64,000 bases of DNA from Streptomyces longhuiensis. Lineage in GTDB: Bacteria > Actinomycetota > Actinomycetes > Streptomycetales > Streptomycetaceae. Below are positions 60,400 to 64,000 of this stretch, piece after piece (positions within the stretch are counted from its first letter, which is position 1; each line of letters begins with the position of its first letter). The notes beneath the pieces were generated by a model. That model had not been told where the DNA came from. It did not search any database and saw only the letters and a list, made by a program, of their open reading frames with translations. Made by a program: the position numbers and the translations under genes. The stretch spans positions 496,001 to 560,000 of the forward strand of contig NZ_CP085173.1 in the NCBI RefSeq assembly GCF_020616555.1, written 5' to 3'.

Positions 60400-61251
60400 G
60401 TGACACGCGATGACTTGACCCTCGTCCTGGGCGGGAGCGGCAAGACCGGCAGCCGCGTCGCGCGGCTGCTGACCGGACGCGGTCTGCCGGTACGGATCGG
60501 CTCCCGGTCCGGGGGCGTGCCGTTCGACTGGACGGATCCGGCGACCTGGGCGCCCGCGCTGGAAGGTGCGCGAGCGGTGTACATCGCGTACCACACGGAT
60601 CTGGCCGCTCCTGAGGCGCCTGACGTGATCGGGGCCTTCGCCGAACTGGCGGTGGCATCGGGCGCGCGCCGCCTGGTGCTGCTCTCCGGCCGCGGCGAAC
60701 AGGGAGCGGAGGCCTGCGAGAAGGCCGTGGCCCGTTCGGGGGCCGACTGGACGGTGCTGCGGGCCAGTTGGTTCGCCCAGAACTTCAGCGAGGGCTACCT
60801 GCTGGAGCCGGTACTGGCCGGTGAGGTGGCGCTGCCCGTCGTCAAGGTGGGGGAACCATTCGTGGACGCCGCCGACATCGCCGAGGTCGCCGCTGCCGTA
60901 CTCACCCAGCACGGGCACAACGGGAGGACCTACGAGCTGACCGGGCCGCGCCTGCTCACCTTCGCCGACGCCGTCGCAACCATCGCTGAAGCGACCGGCC
61001 GGGACATCTCCTTCGTCTCCGTGCCCGTCGACGACTACGCCGCCGGACTGGCCGCCGATGGCGTCCCGGACGAGGTCACCGCCCTGCTCACCTACCTGTT
61101 CACCACGGTGCTCGACGGGCGGGGCGCCCACCTGGGCGACGGCGTCCAGCAGGTCCTCGGCCGCGCTGCCCGGGACTTCACCGCCTACGCACACGGCACC
61201 GCCGCCACCGGCATCTGGACCGACAAGAGCACTGACAGGGGCGCCGCATGA
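60400..61251 (+). CDS. NmrA-like NAD(P)-binding protein
   Basis: The gene encodes 283 residues from GTG 60400, with GCGGAGG nine bases upstream. Atypical short-chain dehydrogenase fold: LTLVLGGSGKTGSRVARLLT (GGxGxxG), VRIGSRSGGVPFDW, ARAVYIAYHTDL, RRLVLLSGRGEQGAEACEKA, WTVLRASWFAQNFSEGYLLE and EPFVDAADIAEVAAAVLTQH. The Tyr of true dehydrogenases is absent, as in NmrA/ergot-AgGbiosynthesis-type sensors or quinone-reductase-like proteins. The stop overlaps the next gene by 4 bp (ATGA). Probably under the divergent LysR protein. Confidence 0.9.
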   Translation: MTRDDLTLVLGGSGKTGSRVARLLTGRGLPVRIGSRSGGVPFDWTDPATWAPALEGARAVYIAYHTDLAAPEAPDVIGAFAELAVASGARRLVLLSGRGEQGAEACEKAVARSGADWTVLRASWFAQNFSEGYLLEPVLAGEVALPVVKVGEPFVDAADIAEVAAAVLTQHGHNGRTYELTGPRLLTFADAVATIAEATGRDISFVSVPVDDYAAGLAADGVPDEVTALLTYLFTTVLDGRGAHLGDGVQQVLGRAARDFTAYAHGTAATGIWTDKSTDRGAA

Positions 61252-61964
61252 AACACCTGCAGACCGGCACGCTGCTCGCCGCCACCCTCTTCACCGGGCT
61301 GATGGCCGGCCTGTTCGCGGCCTTCGCCTACTCGGTCATGCCCGGCCTGGCCCGCTCCTCCGACCACACCCTCGTAGAGGCCATGCAGGCCATCAACAAG
61401 GCCATCATCAACCCGGTGTTCATGCTCCCCTTCCTGGGATCGATCCCGCTCCTCGGCCTGACCGTGGTCCTGGCCTGGCGCGGCCACGGCCGCCCCGCAC
61501 TGCCTTGGCTGATCGCCGCGCTGGCTCTATATCTGGTGGCTTTCGCGGTCACCAGCGGCGTCAACGTCCCCCTCAACGACCAACTCGCCCGTGCCGGCGA
61601 CCCCGATCACATCAAGCATCTGGAAACGGTCCGCGTCCACTTCGAGGCCAAGTGGGTCACCTGGAACATCGTCCGAGCCCTCCTCCACACCGGAGCCTTC
61701 GCCTGCCTGACCTGGGCACTGATCGTGTACGGCGCACACCGGCTGCAGGAGAACACCAGCACCGACGCATCCTCACAAACGCTTGCGCCGGCCTTCCACG
61801 CCTCCGCGTTCGGCTTGAGGGATGCTGCAGGTCAACCTGACCTGGGTCGGAAGCCTGAGGCGTCGCGCCATGCGCATGACGGTTTGCCTCATGCCGCAGG
61901 GCCGCAGATGTTGCGGCGTGATGATTCCAACCCTGCAGTGCGGACTGCGACGAACGGGACATAG
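61248..61964 (+). CDS. DUF1772 (anthrone-oxygenase-like) membrane protein
   Basis: The gene encodes 238 residues. Four helices: TGTLLAATLFTGLMAGLFAA then FAYSVMPGLARS, IINPVFMLPFLGSIPLLGLT, LPWLIAALALYLVAFAVTSG with NVPLNDQLA, and WVTWNIVRALLHTGAFACLT. The NVPLND and W..WN..R motifs define DUF1772. The normal protein ends near residue 170. Here an extra 65 low-complexity residues (after QENTSTDASS) suggest the original stop was lost. Translationally coupled to the NmrA-like gene. A terminator hairpin follows 20 bp after the stop. Confidence 0.87.
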   Translation: MKHLQTGTLLAATLFTGLMAGLFAAFAYSVMPGLARSSDHTLVEAMQAINKAIINPVFMLPFLGSIPLLGLTVVLAWRGHGRPALPWLIAALALYLVAFAVTSGVNVPLNDQLARAGDPDHIKHLETVRVHFEAKWVTWNIVRALLHTGAFACLTWALIVYGAHRLQENTSTDASSQTLAPAFHASAFGLRDAAGQPDLGRKPEASRHAHDGLPHAAGPQMLRRDDSNPAVRTATNGT

Positions 61965-61984
61965 CCGTCGCTGAGCGCTCCTGT

Positions 61985-62024
61985 CCAGGTCGCCGCGCCC
62001 CAGCCAAAGGGCGCAGCGACCTGG
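61985..62024 (+). terminator. Hairpin terminator of the NmrA/DUF1772 operon
   Basis: Arms CCAGGTCGCCGCGCCC and GGGCGCAGCGACCTGG pair at 15 of 16 positions around an 8-base loop. Confidence 0.75.
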
Positions 62025-62365
62025 AATTGCTCGCTGTGGGAACGGTTACGCCCGATCCGTTCTCGACCTGACCGATGCCGAGCGAGAGGCCCGCCCGCAG
62101 AACGCGATCACCGAGCCGCGGGAGGCGACAGGAGCCAAGCCCGGCCTCAGTGCTCACAGTTGCCAGGAGCGGATACGGTCAGCGGCGCCGTACGTGTCGA
62201 TGCGGTCGGCATCGTCCAGAAGTCAGTCGACGAGGCCGGGGATCTGCGGACCGTCCCGGAGGGGTTCGCCGCCGTGAAGCGGGAATACGCCGAGCTGCTC
62301 AAGGCCATGGATCGTGAGAGTCAGCTTGTGGGGATGCCGTGGGGCAGCGATCCGCCGTCTGCTCG
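62025..62365. other. Intergenic with possible gene fragment
   Basis: A plus-strand stretch at about 62180-62340 reads VDAVGIVQKSVDEAGDLRTV then PEGFAAVKREYAELLKAMDR ESQLVGM. It looks like a genuine protein segment but has no proper start or end and no family I recognise. Probably a gene relic. Confidence 0.35.
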
Positions 62366-63343
62366 TCATACTCCGCTGGTCGGCACCACGTTGGTGGCAT
62401 GCACCGCGGGGCGCAGTGCTTTGGCGAGCTTGACGGCGTCGCCCACGGCCCAGAAATGGGTGAAGAACAGGCGGGGGCTCTCCGTCAAGTGGTGGTTGTG
62501 CAGCTCGACGAGTTCGATCCCGCCCCGCCGCAAGGCTCCCAGTACGTTCTGGACTTCCTCGGCGAGCATGACGCAGTCGCCGCTGAGCGCTGCTCTGCCG
62601 TTTCCCAGCGGCTGGAAAATGAACGCGCTGGTCGCGCCCAGGCCGGCGGGCAGTTCGAGATGGCCGTCGTAGATCGTCTCGCGGCGGGCGAAGACGGCCT
62701 TGTAGACCACGCCGTCGCTGGAACCTTTGGCGCCCAGCGCAGCGTCGATTGCGGCAGTGTCCAGGTTGACGGGGGTCGGTGGGCCGGACGGGGTCGCCGG
62801 AGGGATGTCGGTGCGTTCGAATCCCGCGCGCAGACCGCGCGCCAGGGCCAGTTCGTCATGGCCGTGTCCGTGGACGTGGACCCACCAGATGTCGGGGTGA
62901 TGGGCGGGAAGATGTTTGTGGAGCGCGGTCTGCGCGATCCCATTCGCCTGCCAGGTGTCGATCACCCGCTGCAGTTCGCTCTCGGTGACCGCCACATCGC
63001 CCATGCACATCGTGCTGCCGTCAGCGTATCGGACGAACGCCACGTGCGCACCCAGTGCGAGTTCCGGTGTGATGACGATGCCGCCCTTGACGACGACGCG
63101 AAGGTCGTCGCGCGGGAAGGGGGTGTGGTACGTCGTCCCTCGCAGCAGGTTGCCGCTGCGGCCCAGCACCTTCGCTACGGCCGCCCAGTCCGACAGGGTT
63201 GTCTTCACCGGCTTGACCGTCATCGCCCCGGCGGGCATCCCGCCGGCGCTGGCCCGCCCCGCCCCGGCCAGCACCGGTGCCAGCGCGGCAGCGGCCAGGA
63301 CGCGTCGCCGAGACGTGGCCGCCTGTTTGTCTCCAGTCATCAT
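62366..63343 (-). CDS. Tat-exported DUF1259 (LppY/LpqO-like) protein
   Basis: The gene encodes 325 residues from ATG 63341-63343, after GGAGGAG. Residues 1-35 include a twin-arginine signal (SRRRVLAAAALAPVLAGAG). Two homologous DUF1259 halves follow: VAKVLGRSGNLLRGTTYHTP FPRDDLRVVV, ITPELALGAHVAFVRY, TMCMGDVAVTESELQRVIDT, ALHKHLPAHHPDIWWVHVHG HG, then VFARRETIYDGHLELPAGLG, CVMLAEEVQNVLGALRRGGI, VELHNHHLTESPRLFFTHFW. The His-rich ends of each half (LH.H....P....H..G) could bind metal. Known relatives are mycobacterial lipoproteins LppY and LpqO, of unknown function. Confidence 0.85.
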   Translation of the reverse strand: MMTGDKQAATSRRRVLAAAALAPVLAGAGRASAGGMPAGAMTVKPVKTTLSDWAAVAKVLGRSGNLLRGTTYHTPFPRDDLRVVVKGGIVITPELALGAHVAFVRYADGSTMCMGDVAVTESELQRVIDTWQANGIAQTALHKHLPAHHPDIWWVHVHGHGHDELALARGLRAGFERTDIPPATPSGPPTPVNLDTAAIDAALGAKGSSDGVVYKAVFARRETIYDGHLELPAGLGATSAFIFQPLGNGRAALSGDCVMLAEEVQNVLGALRRGGIELVELHNHHLTESPRLFFTHFWAVGDAVKLAKALRPAVHATNVVPTSGV

Positions 63344-63864
63344 CTGATCTCCTCCATGGCGAGATGAAATCATGAGGAATGCGAGCCTTTGGGTCTATAT
63401 AGGCACGCATAGGCCAAATGCGCTCTCGATCCATCGCCGGACGGCGCCTTGAGCGGCGCCTTGAGCGGCGCCTTGAGCGGCGTCTCGCGAAACAGCCGCC
63501 AGGTCCCCGCAATCAGATCAACCACCGACACCTGATACCGACGGCCGGGCCGCCCCAACGGGGACCCGCACGACGACACAGCCTTCATCCCCAAGTGCCC
63601 CTGACCTGGCGGCCATTGATAGCGCTCACCCCCGCCCGCACAACCGGCCTCGATGCCGTCCCGGTCCGCCCGGACCGCCCTCCGGGCGGCACCGTGCACG
63701 CCGACGGCTAAAGGTTGCGGCGGGGCCATGGGTCCGGATACGCCGTCACGGAGAGTGGGATCGCCCGGTCGCTCTGCGGTGTGGGCTGCCGTCGCGGGGC
63801 GTGGAGCTGGGTCGTCAAGTTGCGTTCAAGTCTACGAATATGTAAGGCAGTTGCGATTCAACAC
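63344..63864. other. Upstream region with short repeats
   Basis: No convincing gene. It contains the 12-bp repeats at 63442-63482 and leads into the promoter at 63865. Confidence 0.4.
63442..63482. repeat. 12-bp tandem repeat CGGCGCCTTGAG
   Basis: Three perfect copies plus a degenerate fourth (CGGCGTCTCG). Each unit contains the palindrome GGCGCC. Confidence 0.9.
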
Positions 63865-63906
63865 TTGACAGGTGCGCATCACCGCGCCACTTTGGGAGCG
63901 CTCCCA
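63865..63906 (+). promoter_or_regulatory. Promoter overlapped by a CebR-type operator
   Basis: -35 TTGACA (63865-63870), then CACTTT as a -10-like box 17 bp on, overlapped by TGGGAGCGCTCCCA (63893-63906), a perfect 14-bp palindrome. This is exactly the sequence bound by CebR, the LacI-family repressor of cellulose and cello-oligosaccharide genes in Streptomyces, released by cellobiose/cellotriose. The controlled gene must start beyond the right edge. Confidence 0.8.
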
Positions 63907-64000
63907 CAATCAAGACTTGCGCGCTTCCCCACCCTCTGCACGCCACACCTTCGAGACGTGAACCCGAGGCACGGGCGCTGTCCCGCTCCCCTGCCCTGGC

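Noticed and set aside
1..64000. CRISPR arrays, cas genes or a prophage
   Set aside because: No regularly spaced 20-40 bp repeats, no Cas motifs and no phage structural genes were seen. The only RNA-guided nucleases are the two TnpB proteins.

Overview
The window is high-GC actinobacterial DNA, most probably from a Streptomyces chromosome. The evidence is strongly G/C-biased third codon positions, a ten-gene gas-vesicle cluster in the Streptomyces order (gvpO-A-F-G-Y-Z-J-L-S-K), a snapalysin protease, many SpoIIE-type PP2C phosphatases with RsbW-like kinase domains, and a perfect CebR-type operator at the right edge. It looks like accessory or chromosome-arm DNA: insertion-sequence remnants, truncated genes and frameshifted genes lie between intact short operons.

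Layout. 1-6.1 kb: the end of an unknown gene abutting a decayed IS5-type element, an unknown HTH-like gene, a DUF2267 gene with a SigB-like promoter, a secreted TNT-type NAD-glycohydrolase toxin with a likely immunity gene, and a transposase remnant. 6.2-14.1 kb: DUF1330, phzF-like and nadC genes, a dihydrolipoamide dehydrogenase gene broken into two pieces around a hydrolase/Lrp pair, a divergent dienelactone-hydrolase/GlxA-regulator pair, transposase debris that truncates an HxlR regulator, and a glyoxalase-fold protein. 14.2-20.0 kb: the complete gas-vesicle operon on the minus strand. 20.9-32.3 kb: a stress-signalling block with two CsbD-like proteins, four partner-switch proteins (phosphatases, STAS antagonist, ATPase kinase), two convergent MarR regulators, and an overlapping SpoIIE / B12-binding / STAS operon. 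The B12 protein keeps the W-x9-EH signature of CarH-like light sensors.

33.8-39.5 kb: snapalysin, a DUF4232-like lipoprotein, micro-proteins, and a first IS605-type element with intact tnpB but dead tnpA. 39.9-42.4 kb: a cytochrome P450 divergent from an FAD monooxygenase. 42.8-49.8 kb: a frameshifted unknown gene, DoxX with a SufR-like regulator, a broken DUF2231 gene, a large MHS-type transporter and a membrane-anchored PP2C phosphatase. 50.1-58.4 kb: an HSL-type hydrolase, then an acetoacetate-decarboxylase-like gene and an aldehyde dehydrogenase behind a promoter with a perfect 12-bp inverted repeat. A second, intact IS605-type element, a frameshifted PHP-domain gene and a truncated old-yellow-enzyme gene separate these from a TetR regulator whose own promoter carries a closely related inverted repeat. 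I infer that this TetR controls both promoters. 58.8-64 kb: an unknown gene, a LysR regulator divergent from an NmrA/DUF1772 operon, a Tat-exported DUF1259 protein, and a promoter overlapped by the CebR-type operator, pointing to a cellulose/cello-oligosaccharide gene just outside the window.

How the genes fit together. The 14-33 kb region reads as an envelope/osmotic/light stress island: gas vesicle shell and accessory proteins, CsbD proteins, and a set of phosphatase-kinase-antagonist modules of the kind that control SigB-type sigma factors. The 50-58 kb region reads as a small ketone/aldehyde-processing regulon later interrupted by insertions. Starts are judged by ribosome-binding sites and overlaps. 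Family names come from recognising motifs by eye, without any database search.
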